Below, in pieces: positions 1 through 6,289 of a stretch of DNA of 14,258 nucleotides (position 1 is its first letter; every line of letters starts with the position of its first letter). The stretch is from Kiloniellaceae bacterium (lineage in GTDB: Bacteria; Pseudomonadota; Alphaproteobacteria; Kiloniellales; Kiloniellaceae), in NCBI GenBank assembly GCA_028280915.1, contig JANQKX010000505.1, forward strand, positions 1 to 14,258, written 5' to 3'. The notes under the pieces are model-generated. The model was given only the letters and a program-made list of their open reading frames with translations. It was not told the origin of the DNA and did no database searches. The position numbers were made by a program, and so were the translations under genes.

Positions 1-470
1 ACCGACTGGGCTTCGGGCGAAGCATTGCGCGCCCATTCCTCCACGCCCAGGAGCGGCATGATTTGGCTGCTAATAAAAAAATAAAAGACAAAAATGAAAA
101 CCACGGGCGGGATGTTGCGGATCAGCTCCACATAGATACGCGCCGTTGCCCTCAGAAACAGATTGTTGCTGGTGCGGCAGAGCCCCATCAACAAACCGAT
201 GACGGCCGCCGCGATGGTGCCCCAAAAGGCCAGGCGCAAGGTCATCAACAAACCTTGGATCAGCAGATTTGACACCCACTCGCCACTGTCGGCATCCTTG
301 GTGACGACAAAATTGAAAACGGGCTTCCAATCCCAATTGTACACCAGCACATAGTCGACCCGGTAAACCACATAGGCGACCGCGGCCGCGACCACGGCAA
401 TGATGGCCACGTCGATTTTCTGCAGGCGCCTTTTTGGTTTGGCGGGCGGCGGCGGACGGTGCTGGGTCAT
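1..470 (-). CDS. Amino-acid ABC transporter permease (HisM/GltK type), C-terminus cut by window edge
   Basis: This is an inner-membrane permease subunit of a polar amino-acid ABC importer. The visible 156 residues start MTQHRPPPPAKPKRR, a basic cytoplasmic tail. A hydrophobic segment follows at about 20-37, then a periplasmic stretch containing YNWDW, then helices at about 70-97 and 122-140. The stretch YVELIRNIPPVVFIFVFYF (113-131) is the family signature that follows the second helix (compare YIEFFRGTPLLVQ in relatives). The EAA loop that contacts the ATPase lies beyond the window. The ATG at 470 is preceded by AAGGAAATC, a good ribosome-binding site. It is the last gene visible in the operon of ALDH, permease and solute-binding protein, and it shares the YNW[QD]W element with the upstream permease, so the two probably form a heterodimer. 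An ATPase gene would be expected further left. Certain as a permease; the substrate is unknown. Confidence 0.9.
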   Translation of the reverse strand, partial: MTQHRPPPPAKPKRRLQKIDVAIIAVVAAAVAYVVYRVDYVLVYNWDWKPVFNFVVTKDADSGEWVSNLLIQGLLMTLRLAFWGTIAAAVIGLLMGLCRTSNNLFLRATARIYVELIRNIPPVVFIFVFYFFISSQIMPLLGVEEWARNASPEAQS

Positions 471-491
471 GATTTCCTTGTGTCCCAATCC

Positions 492-535
492 GCCTCCCGA
501 CGACGCGAACCGCCGGGAGGCTTTTGGATCAAAAG
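492..535 (-). other. Twin intercistronic stem-loops between binding-protein and permease genes
   Basis: Two inverted repeats sit back to back in the 97-bp gap. The first is GCCTCCCG/CGGGAGGC (492-499 with 514-521, perfect 8-bp arms, 14-nt loop). The second is CTTTTG/CAAAAG (521-526 with 530-535, 3-nt loop). No U-run follows the GC-rich stem on the minus strand, so a full Rho-independent terminator is unlikely. Structures at this position are known in other ABC operons to protect the binding-protein mRNA from 3' decay and to raise its level above that of the permeases. That role here is inferred. Confidence 0.6.
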
Positions 536-567
536 TGTTTCGCCATGGTATCAGGCAAAACCCTTGG

Positions 568-1398
568 TCATTCCGCTACCTGGTCGGCCCAATTCTGGTT
601 GGTGAACCAGAAATCATGCCGTTCCTTCAGCCAGCCGTTGCTGGTATGGACCAGAATCCAGTTGCTGAAAAAGTTCAAGGCATCCGGATCACCCTTGCGC
701 AGGGCAAAGGCCTCGTCGCCCTTGGTCAGGTTCTCTTCGGTGGGCATGAAAAGCTTGCCCGGGTGTTTGGACATCCAGAACCGAGGCTTGGGCGCGGAGG
801 TGATGAAGGCGTGGGCATTGGCGTTGACCAATTCCTGAAAGGCCTGGGCGTCGTCGTCAAAACGGCTCAGGTTGGCTTTCGGAAACAGCTCCGCCGCCGC
901 GGTGCAAGGGGTGGATCCCCGCCGGCAAGCAATGGTCACGTCGCTGGCGTTAAAATCCGCCACCGCCATGCCCTCGGCCAATTCCTTGCTGGCCACCATT
1001 TGCTGACCGGAGTGGGCGTAGGGAATGGTGAAGTTGACGGTGAGGTTACGGGCCGGGGTGATGGACATGCCGCCGATGATCACGTCGAACTTTTTCGCGA
1101 TCAAGGCCGGGATGATGCCGGCCCACTGGGTGGGCACGAACTCCACCTCCACTTCCATGTCCTCGGCCACCTTCTTGGCCACGTCGATTTCAAAGCCGAT
1201 CAGGCTGCCGTCCTTGGCCCGCATGGCCCAAGGCACGAAGGTGGACATGCCGACCCGCAGCACGCCCCGTTTCTTGACTTCCTCGATGACGCTTTCGCTG
1301 GCCAAGTCCTGTTGCACGTCGGCCCGCGCCGCGCCCAGCATGCCGAGCACAAGACAGCCCGCGACCAGGCTACCGGTCAGTAATTTGCTGATTGTCAT
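568..1398 (-). CDS. Periplasmic amino-acid-type solute-binding protein
   Basis: This is the extracytoplasmic receptor of the ABC importer, 276 aa, family 3 (GlnH/HisJ fold). A signal peptide spans residues 1-26 (basic MTISK, hydrophobic core, ARA then Asp27). VAGC at 12-15 resembles a lipobox but lies inside the hydrophobic core, so signal peptidase I cleavage is preferred. Family marks are RGVLRVGM (44-51), GFEIDVAKKVAED (68-80), DVIIGGMSITPAR (105-117) and VNFTIPY (121-127). Arg117 corresponds to the residue that binds the ligand carboxylate. The family Asp that binds the alpha-amino group appears replaced by Ser201 in AFITSAP. Cys158 and Cys165 could form a disulfide. The ATG at 1398 is chosen over an upstream in-frame ATG at 1449 because the signal peptide starts there and AGGAAG lies just upstream. 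Confidence 0.93.
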   Translation of the reverse strand: MTISKLLTGSLVAGCLVLGMLGAARADVQQDLASESVIEEVKKRGVLRVGMSTFVPWAMRAKDGSLIGFEIDVAKKVAEDMEVEVEFVPTQWAGIIPALIAKKFDVIIGGMSITPARNLTVNFTIPYAHSGQQMVASKELAEGMAVADFNASDVTIACRRGSTPCTAAAELFPKANLSRFDDDAQAFQELVNANAHAFITSAPKPRFWMSKHPGKLFMPTEENLTKGDEAFALRKGDPDALNFFSNWILVHTSNGWLKERHDFWFTNQNWADQVAE

Positions 1399-1452
1399 TG
1401 TTATTGCTTCCTTTCCTCTCTGCATAGTTTTACGGGTCAAACCAGTCACCGG

Positions 1453-2298
1453 TCATCGGCCGCGCTTCATGCGGTTCTCCAGCCAGGTGACGAAAAATGA
1501 CAAGGATACGGTGATCACCAAATAGATCCCCGCGACGGTGAACCAGATTTCAAAAGCCATGAAGGTTTCCGAAATGATGTTCAGGCCTTCGGTGGTGAGA
1601 TCGGCCACGGCGATGACGCTGACGATGGCTGAATGCTTGATCAAGGAAATCAGCAGGCCGGTCATGGGCGGCAGGATCAGGGGAATGGCCTGGGGCAAGA
1701 CGATGTAGCGCAAGCGGTCCCGCTTGGTGAAGCCCAGCGCGTCGGCGCCTTCATACTGTCCCCTTGGCACGGATTGCAGCCCGGCGCGGATGATCTCGCT
1801 GGCAAAGGAGCCTTCAAAAAAGGAGAGACACAAAACCCCCGCCCAAAAGCGGTCGATACCCAAAATCGGTGCCAGCACGAAGTAAAACAAAAACAACTGA
1901 ACCAACAAAGGCGTGTTGCGAATGGACTCCAGGTAAACCGTGGCCAGGAAGCGCCCGGACACCGAATTGGACAGGCGCAACAAAGCGGTCACCAAGCCGA
2001 TGGTAACGGAGAGCAGCATGCTCCAGGCTGCCAACTGAATGGTCACCATGAGCCCACGCAGCAGCGGGCCGGGGATAAACTCTCCGTCAATAATGCGGTA
2101 AATGTAGCGGTCGACCCGGTACCACTGCCAGTTATACTCCATGGCGGCGGCCCCGGCATGGACCAGCCAGGCCACCACGCCCAGCAGCATGGCCAGTTGA
2201 ATGAGGCTGTATAGAGGCGAGCCGCGACCGAAGAGGGATAGTCGCTTTTTGGGCGGCGGCAGCCGAACCGGGCGCTCATTCATATCGGTGGCTGTCAC
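1453..2298 (-). CDS. Amino-acid ABC transporter permease (HisQ/GltJ type)
   Basis: This is a full-length inner-membrane permease of the polar amino-acid family. Numbered from the ATG at 2283 (276 aa), it has a cytoplasmic basic N-terminus, a first helix at about 26-46, a periplasmic segment with YNWQWYRVDRY, a helix at about 78-103, the signature YLESIRNTPLLVQLFLFYF (117-135), and further helices to the C-terminus. The coupling loop EGADALGFTKRDRLRYIVLP (178-197) is the EAA motif that docks on the ATPase. The reported start is a GTG at 2298, five codons upstream of that ATG, because GGGGA sits 8 nt before it, whereas the ATG has no ribosome-binding site. The gap to the aldehyde dehydrogenase stop is 25 bp and to the binding-protein ATG 54 bp, so co-transcription is likely. 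Family certain; start and substrate uncertain. Confidence 0.92.
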   Translation of the reverse strand: MTATDMNERPVRLPPPKKRLSLFGRGSPLYSLIQLAMLLGVVAWLVHAGAAAMEYNWQWYRVDRYIYRIIDGEFIPGPLLRGLMVTIQLAAWSMLLSVTIGLVTALLRLSNSVSGRFLATVYLESIRNTPLLVQLFLFYFVLAPILGIDRFWAGVLCLSFFEGSFASEIIRAGLQSVPRGQYEGADALGFTKRDRLRYIVLPQAIPLILPPMTGLLISLIKHSAIVSVIAVADLTTEGLNIISETFMAFEIWFTVAGIYLVITVSLSFFVTWLENRMKRGR

Positions 2299-2323
2299 TG
2301 GCCGCGTCCCCTTTTTGAGCACC

Positions 2324-3820
2324 TTAGTCGTTATTCGGCGTCGCGGCAACCGCCAGTGGATGCGGGGTCTGCTCGGCCAAACCCACCCACACGCTCTTGG
2401 TCTGCAAAAACTCGTTGATGGCCTCGACCCCGTTTTCCCGGCCGAATCCGCTTTGCTTGTAGCCACCCACCGGCGAGGCCACGCTGACCGCCCGGTAGGT
2501 GTTGAGGTATACCGTGCCGCTTTCCAATTGACGGGCCAAGCGGTGCATGCGCCGCGGGTCTTCGGTCCAAACACCGGCGGCCAGGCCATAGGGACTATCG
2601 TTGGCCAACTCGACCACCGCTTCTTCGGAGTCAAAGGTCAGGACCGCCAGCACGGGGCCAAACACCTCTTGCCGCGCCAGTTCCATATCCGGCGTCACTT
2701 CGGTGAAAACCGTCGGTTCGATAAAAAGGCCCTGCCCCAGCCCTGCCCCGCTGGCCGCCTGGCCGCCCAGCACGCACACCGCGCCGGCCGCTTTCGCCCG
2801 CTCGATAAAACCCAGGGTCTTTTCATACTGAGGGCGATTGGCGACAGGGCCGATCTGGGTTTGCGGATCAAAGGGGTCGCCCATTTTAAGGTCGGTCATC
2901 TTGGACAGGAGCAGATCCATAAAAGGCTCGACAATATCCCGATGCAGGAAGAGCCGGGAGCCGGCCACGCAAGTTTGACCGTTTGATAAAAAAACGCCCG
3001 CGATGACCCCGTTGGTGGCCTGATCCAAATCCGCGTCCGAAAAGACGATTTGCGGCGATTTCCCGCCCAGTTCCATGGTAACCGGCGTCAGGCTCTCCGC
3101 GGCGGCCCGTTGCACCGCCCGCCCGCCGCCTTCCGAGCCCGTGAAGGTCACCTTGGCCACCCGGGGATGAGATGCCAGGGCCTGACCCGCCTCCGCGCCG
3201 TCGCCCGTGACCACGTTGATCACGCCGGGCGGGAAGCCCGCGGCCTCGAAGACCTTCATCAATTCCAGCGTCGACGCGGAGGCCTGCTCGGACGGCTTGA
3301 TAACCACCGTGTTGCCCGCGGCCAAGGCAGGCGCCACCTTCCAAAGGGCAACCATTACCGGAGAGTTCCACGGGGTGATGGCGGCCACCACGCCCAAGGG
3401 TTCGCGCAGGGTGTAGTTCAGGATATCCGCCCGATCCAGGGGCACCAGCGCGCCTTCCACCTTGTCCGCCAGACCGGCGTAGTAGTGGAACCACGCCGCG
3501 GCAGCTTTCATCTGGGGCAGACTTTCGACAAAGCGTTTGCCAGTGTCCAAGGTCTCCAAGCGGGCCAGGGTCTCGGCATGATCGGGCAGGATATCGCCGG
3601 CCCGATGCAAAAGCCGAGCTCGTTCCTGGGGCAGCATCCGGGCCCAGGGGCCGTCGCGGAAAGCCTGATCGGCCGCCGCCACGGCCCGGTTCACGTCCTC
3701 GGCCGATGCCAAGGGCACCCGGGCCCAGGCCTGGCCATCAAAACTGTTGAGAGTGTCGAAGAAGCGTCCCTCGATGGGATCCACAAAGCGACCGTTCACA
3801 AATAGCTGATATTGCTCCAT
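2324..3820 (-). CDS. NAD(P)-dependent aldehyde dehydrogenase
   Basis: This cytoplasmic aldehyde dehydrogenase (498 aa, normal family length) oxidises an aldehyde to a carboxylate. Visible residues are the oxyanion-hole Asn152 in TPWN, the cofactor Lys175 in IKPSE, the general base Glu250 in MELGGKSP, and the nucleophile Cys284 in NGQTCVAGSR. EVFGPV and a C-terminal GGYKQSGFGRENG motif complete the fold. The Rossmann turn reads FTGSEGGG rather than the common FTGSTEVG. It resembles betaine-aldehyde or gamma-aminobutyraldehyde type enzymes, but the substrate cannot be assigned. The ATG at 3820 is preferred over an in-frame ATG at 3901 because AAGGA lies 9 nt before it and family homology starts there. 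As first gene of the transporter operon, it probably acts on a product of the imported compound, possibly the aldehyde made by the ThDP decarboxylase encoded nearby. Confidence 0.95.
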   Translation of the reverse strand: MEQYQLFVNGRFVDPIEGRFFDTLNSFDGQAWARVPLASAEDVNRAVAAADQAFRDGPWARMLPQERARLLHRAGDILPDHAETLARLETLDTGKRFVESLPQMKAAAAWFHYYAGLADKVEGALVPLDRADILNYTLREPLGVVAAITPWNSPVMVALWKVAPALAAGNTVVIKPSEQASASTLELMKVFEAAGFPPGVINVVTGDGAEAGQALASHPRVAKVTFTGSEGGGRAVQRAAAESLTPVTMELGGKSPQIVFSDADLDQATNGVIAGVFLSNGQTCVAGSRLFLHRDIVEPFMDLLLSKMTDLKMGDPFDPQTQIGPVANRPQYEKTLGFIERAKAAGAVCVLGGQAASGAGLGQGLFIEPTVFTEVTPDMELARQEVFGPVLAVLTFDSEEAVVELANDSPYGLAAGVWTEDPRRMHRLARQLESGTVYLNTYRAVSVASPVGGYKQSGFGRENGVEAINEFLQTKSVWVGLAEQTPHPLAVAATPNND

Positions 3821-4047
3821 GGATGTGTCCTTTTCTCCCAAGCCGCCCCAAGCGAACCTGCCCCTTCCAGGCAGGCAACGCTCCGCCAAGGGACCCCTCA
3901 TACAATGTCACCGCGCGGAATGCGGTCGCAATGACATCAAACCCTTTGGCCGGCGGCCTCCCTAGTCCATGGCTGATTTTCCGCACCAGCCTTCTCTTAC
4001 CCGTTTTTGCACCCGAGGCTTGCCACGGGCCGCTCTTCGATGGAGCA

Positions 4048-4065
4048 TTGATTATTATCGATCAA
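4048..4065. promoter_or_regulatory. Inverted repeat, possible regulator site
   Basis: TTGAT-N8-ATCAA, perfect 5-bp arms, lies in the AT-rich divergent region about 95 bp before the LysR start. It is a candidate operator for the adjacent LysR-type protein; spacing and sequence are not diagnostic. Confidence 0.3.
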
Positions 4066-4092
4066 AAATGATATGAAAAAAAATTCATTTTT

Positions 4093-4121
4093 TTGGGACT
4101 TCTATTACGTAATATTATATC
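4093..4121 (+). promoter_or_regulatory. Weak candidate promoter for the LysR gene
   Basis: TTGGGA (4093-4098) and TATATC (4116-4121) are separated by 17 bp, giving a start near 4128 and a leader of about 30 nt. Matches to consensus are partial. It overlaps the minus-strand promoter-like element and the 12-bp palindrome, which would allow mutual exclusion or autoregulation. Confidence 0.3.
4103..4114. promoter_or_regulatory. Perfect 12-bp palindrome TATTACGTAATA, candidate operator
   Basis: The self-complementary 12-mer lies inside the plus-strand promoter candidate and directly beside the minus-strand -10. A bound regulator here would affect both directions. A further inverted repeat, GACG-N5-CGTC, lies at 4123-4135. 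Confidence 0.4.
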
Positions 4122-4123
4122 AG
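4114..4123 (-). promoter_or_regulatory. Extended -10 element for the aldehyde dehydrogenase/transporter operon
   Basis: On the minus strand the sequence is CTGATATAAT: a perfect TATAAT with the TGn extension. No good -35 is seen 16-18 bp upstream, which fits an activator-dependent or extended -10 promoter. Transcription would start near 4107 and run to the aldehyde dehydrogenase ATG at 3820. Confidence 0.45.
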
Positions 4124-4158
4124 ACGTTAATCGTCAGACGGAAGGCGGAGTACGATCC

Positions 4159-5106
4159 ATGATTTCCTTGCGCCAAGTAGAGGCCTTTCGCGCCGTTATG
4201 ATCACCGGGACGGCCACCCAGGCGGCGAACCTGCTGCATGTTTCCCAGCCCGCCGTGAGCCGCATGCTGGCCGACCTGGAAGCGGAGGTGGGCTTTCGCC
4301 TCTTCGAGCGCACCAACCGGCAACTGGTGCCCACCGCCGAGGGCAACGCGCTCTACGAAGAGGTGAACCGCGCCTTCATCGGCCTGGAGCAGATCACCAA
4401 GACGGCCGATGCGATCCGCTCCTACCGCAAGGGACAATTGCATTTGATCACCATTCCCAGCCTTGCCGCTTCCTTTTTGCCCCAGGTCATCTCCAGCTTC
4501 ACCCTGGCCTATCCGAACATTTCCATTTCCATGGAGGTTCAGCCCTCGCAGCGGGTTTTTGAATGGATCGTATCCCAGCAGTGCGACCTGGGCATCTCCA
4601 CCCTGCCCATCGACAACAGCGCCATCGATACCCGCCCCATTACCCAAGGAACGGCGGTTTGCGTCCTGCCTCCCAATCATCCCCTGGCGGACCGCCCCTT
4701 TATCCGGCCCGAGGACCTGGCCGGCGAGGTGTTCATCTCGTTTTACTCCGACTCCATCTTTCGCCACATGGTCGATCGATTTTTCAAGACCGCCAAGGTG
4801 GCGCGGGACATGAAGTTTCAGGTGCGCACCACCGAGGGTATCTGCGGTCTGGTCGCCGCCGGCCTGGGGGTTTCCATCGTGGGGCCCATGCTGCCGGGCC
4901 TGAACCTGCGCCACGACGTGGTGGTGAAACCGATCGAGCCCGCCATGTCCATCGAACTGGCCCTCATGTATCCGGCGCAAAAACCCCTATCACGGGTCGC
5001 GCAGATATTCGTGGATCTGCTGGAAAACCATATCGAGGCCAACTCCGGCGCGGCGTCGAAGAAGGCCGGCAAAACCCCGTCTGCCCGGTCGAGCGCCGCC
5101 CGTTAG
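4159..5106 (+). CDS. LysR-type transcriptional regulator (OccR/NocR-like)
   Basis: This DNA-binding regulator has 315 aa, the usual family length. The winged helix-turn-helix occupies residues 1-60 (MISLRQVEAFRAVMITGTAT, then AANLLHVSQPAVSRMLADLE, with LFERTNRQLVPTAEG as wing). The effector-binding domain follows from about 90, with the QVRTTEGICGLVAAGLGVSIV stretch typical of amino-acid-sensing members such as LysR and OccR/NocR. The start MISLRQVEAF is chosen because GGAAGGCGGAG precedes it; an in-frame ATG at 4093 lies in the promoter region and lacks conserved sequence. The C-terminus is Ala/Ser/Lys-rich. It is divergent from the aldehyde dehydrogenase/transporter operon and convergent with the decarboxylase operon, with only 14 bp between stops. 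It probably controls the transporter operon and perhaps the 8860-9076 promoters, sensing the imported compound or a metabolite. Confidence 0.93.
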   Translation: MISLRQVEAFRAVMITGTATQAANLLHVSQPAVSRMLADLEAEVGFRLFERTNRQLVPTAEGNALYEEVNRAFIGLEQITKTADAIRSYRKGQLHLITIPSLAASFLPQVISSFTLAYPNISISMEVQPSQRVFEWIVSQQCDLGISTLPIDNSAIDTRPITQGTAVCVLPPNHPLADRPFIRPEDLAGEVFISFYSDSIFRHMVDRFFKTAKVARDMKFQVRTTEGICGLVAAGLGVSIVGPMLPGLNLRHDVVVKPIEPAMSIELALMYPAQKPLSRVAQIFVDLLENHIEANSGAASKKAGKTPSARSSAAR

Positions 5107-5120
5107 GGCCATCCGGGCCG

Positions 5121-5696
5121 TCAGCCGGCCAGGCGCGCGCGCAGGGCCTGACGAAAACGGCCGCGGGATTCGGCGCTGTGGATGGCCACATAGTCCTTGG
5201 GATAGACCTCGCCCTGCTCCACGTGAAGGACCACGAAGACCGGCCCGGACGCGGACAGAATTGTCGGTAGCACTTCGGCAAACTGATCCAGCTCGCGCAT
5301 ATCGAAGACTTGGGCGTAGCCGGCGCCCTTGGCGAAGGCGGCAAAGTCCAGGTCCCGTCCCCCCGGCACGGGATAGCGCCCATTGACCTCGTAGAGGCCG
5401 TTGTAGACCAGCATGTGAATGAGGTTCTTGGGCGCCGTAGCGGCGATGGTCACCAAGCTGCCCAGGTTCATGAGCAAGCTGCCGTCCCCGTCGAGCACGA
5501 CAACCGTCTCCTCGGGGCAGCCCAGCGCCAGCCCCAGGGCATGGGAGGAGCCCTGGCCCATGGCGCCGGTGCAGAGGTAGTTCAGGGGATGGGGCCGGAT
5601 CGCCATCCAGTCGAAGGCCGCCTGATAGACCGGCACCACGATGCCGTCCGGGTAGTGCTGCGCCAAGAGGGACAGGGCCGCGTCACGCTTCATCAT
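5121..5696 (-). CDS. ThDP-dependent 2-oxoacid decarboxylase, beta (PP) subunit, sulfopyruvate decarboxylase type
   Basis: This 191-aa protein is the pyrophosphate-binding half of a split thiamine-diphosphate enzyme, like ComE of coenzyme M synthesis or the C-terminal half of phosphonopyruvate decarboxylase. LCTGAMGQGSSHALGLALG (41-59) is the conserved turn before the cofactor site. The ThDP/Mg motif runs from LDGDGSLLMNLGS (68-80: GDG at 70-72, Asn77) to VYNGLYEVNG (97-106). It overlaps the alpha gene by 4 bp (ATGA), so the two are translationally coupled and should assemble with the active site at the alpha/beta interface. The start is one of two adjacent ATGs. The 2-oxoacid substrate cannot be read off: sulfopyruvate and phosphonopyruvate are the known substrates of the group, but uncharacterised members are common. 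Confidence 0.87.
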   Translation of the reverse strand: MMKRDAALSLLAQHYPDGIVVPVYQAAFDWMAIRPHPLNYLCTGAMGQGSSHALGLALGCPEETVVVLDGDGSLLMNLGSLVTIAATAPKNLIHMLVYNGLYEVNGRYPVPGGRDLDFAAFAKGAGYAQVFDMRELDQFAEVLPTILSASGPVFVVLHVEQGEVYPKDYVAIHSAESRGRFRQALRARLAG

Positions 5697-6259
5697 CGGG
5701 ACACCGCCCGTTCCACGGGCGCTCGCCCGCTTTCAGACCTTGTCGCCTCCGGTCCCAGCGGCGGCTGGGGCACCAGCACCACGAAGGGCTCGGATTTCTG
5801 GTAGGCGTCTTCAATGATTTGACCGATCTGGGCCACCTGGTCTTCCCTTTCCAGGACCAGGCAGGGAAGCTCCATCGCCGCGATAATCGGCAAAAGGGTG
5901 CGAAGGCCATAACTGGCGGAGTCCGACGGATGCCGATCCGGCTCCATGCCTTGCAGCCCCACCACCATGACCACGGGCAGGCCGTATTCCACGGCGATGG
6001 CGCGGATCGCGTTGATGGAATCCAAAAACCCCGTGTGCTGCATCAGCAAAATGGCCCGCTTGTCCGCATAGGACAGCCCGGCGCAGATGGAAACGCCCTC
6101 GTCTTCCTTGCAGACCGGCACCACGGTCAGATTCGGATCGTGGGTCATGGGCCAAAGCAGGCCGTCACAGGTGACGATGTCCGGCAAGGTGACGACAAAG
6201 CCGACACCCGCCCCCTTCACCGCGGCAATGATATGCGCGCCTTCTATCCCCCGGCTCAT
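5693..6259 (-). CDS. ThDP-dependent 2-oxoacid decarboxylase, alpha (PYR) subunit, sulfopyruvate decarboxylase type
   Basis: This 188-aa protein is the pyrimidine-binding half of the split decarboxylase, comparable to ComD. KEDEGVSICAGLSYADKRA (51-69) contains the Glu that activates ThDP, probably Glu54. MQHTGFLDSINAIRAIAVEY (73-92) matches the MQNSGLGNSINAL signature of sulfopyruvate and phosphonopyruvate decarboxylases. GMEPDRHPSDSASYGLRTLL forms the next conserved block. The start at 6259 is preceded by GAGGGTGAT. A near-identical ribosome-binding-site/ATG unit lies 17 bp upstream and opens only a six-codon ORF. The aminotransferase stop is 25 bp upstream, so the pair is well placed to decarboxylate the 2-oxoacid that the aminotransferase produces, yielding an aldehyde. 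Enzyme class well supported; substrate inferred only as a 2-oxoacid. Confidence 0.87.
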   Translation of the reverse strand: MSRGIEGAHIIAAVKGAGVGFVVTLPDIVTCDGLLWPMTHDPNLTVVPVCKEDEGVSICAGLSYADKRAILLMQHTGFLDSINAIRAIAVEYGLPVVMVVGLQGMEPDRHPSDSASYGLRTLLPIIAAMELPCLVLEREDQVAQIGQIIEDAYQKSEPFVVLVPQPPLGPEATRSESGRAPVERAVSR

Positions 6260-6289
6260 ATCACCCTCATTCTCATATCAACCCTCATT
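6255..6289 (-). repeat. Tandem duplication of a ribosome-binding-site/ATG unit
   Basis: Two head-to-tail copies, CTCATATCACCCTCATT (6255-6271) and CTCATATCAACCCTCATT (6272-6289) on the plus strand, differ by one base insertion. On the minus strand each reads AATGAGGG, then TGAT, then ATGAG: a Shine-Dalgarno followed by an ATG. One copy carries the aminotransferase stop codon and the other the true decarboxylase alpha start. Confidence 0.85.
6256..6276 (-). CDS. Six-codon leader ORF (MRMRVI) overlapping the decarboxylase alpha start
   Basis: The upstream copy of the duplicated unit has its own GAGGG ribosome-binding site and ATG at 6276. It runs six codons to a TGA at 6258-6256 that overlaps the alpha ATG (6259-6257) as ATGA. 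If translated, it would couple re-initiation to the alpha subunit. There is no evidence that the peptide itself has a function; it may be a by-product of the duplication. Confidence 0.3.
   Translation of the reverse strand: MRMRVI

Larger units (their letters stand above)
3821..4158. promoter_or_regulatory. Divergent control region between aldehyde dehydrogenase operon and LysR gene
   Basis: This 338-bp gap has no convincing gene. The half nearest the aldehyde dehydrogenase (to about 4040) has ordinary GC content and no clear structure, and would be a leader of about 285 nt. The half nearest the regulator (4041-4135) is sharply AT-rich and carries inverted repeats and divergent promoter-like elements, as expected for a LysR-type regulator controlling both itself and a divergent target operon. 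Direction and use are inferred. Confidence 0.6.

Noticed and set aside
400..1383. 327-codon plus-strand open frame opposite the solute-binding protein
   Set aside because: The opposite strand encodes a signal peptide and family-3 binding-protein motifs. This frame is His/Gly-rich shadow sequence.
4093..4158. Upstream in-frame extension of the LysR protein
   Set aside because: The sequence falls in the AT-rich promoter region, has no family similarity, and the ATG at 4159 has the good ribosome-binding site.
5121..6259. Naming the pair comD/comE (coenzyme M synthesis)
   Set aside because: Coenzyme M synthesis is not expected here and the neighbours do not fit. Only the enzyme type was assigned.
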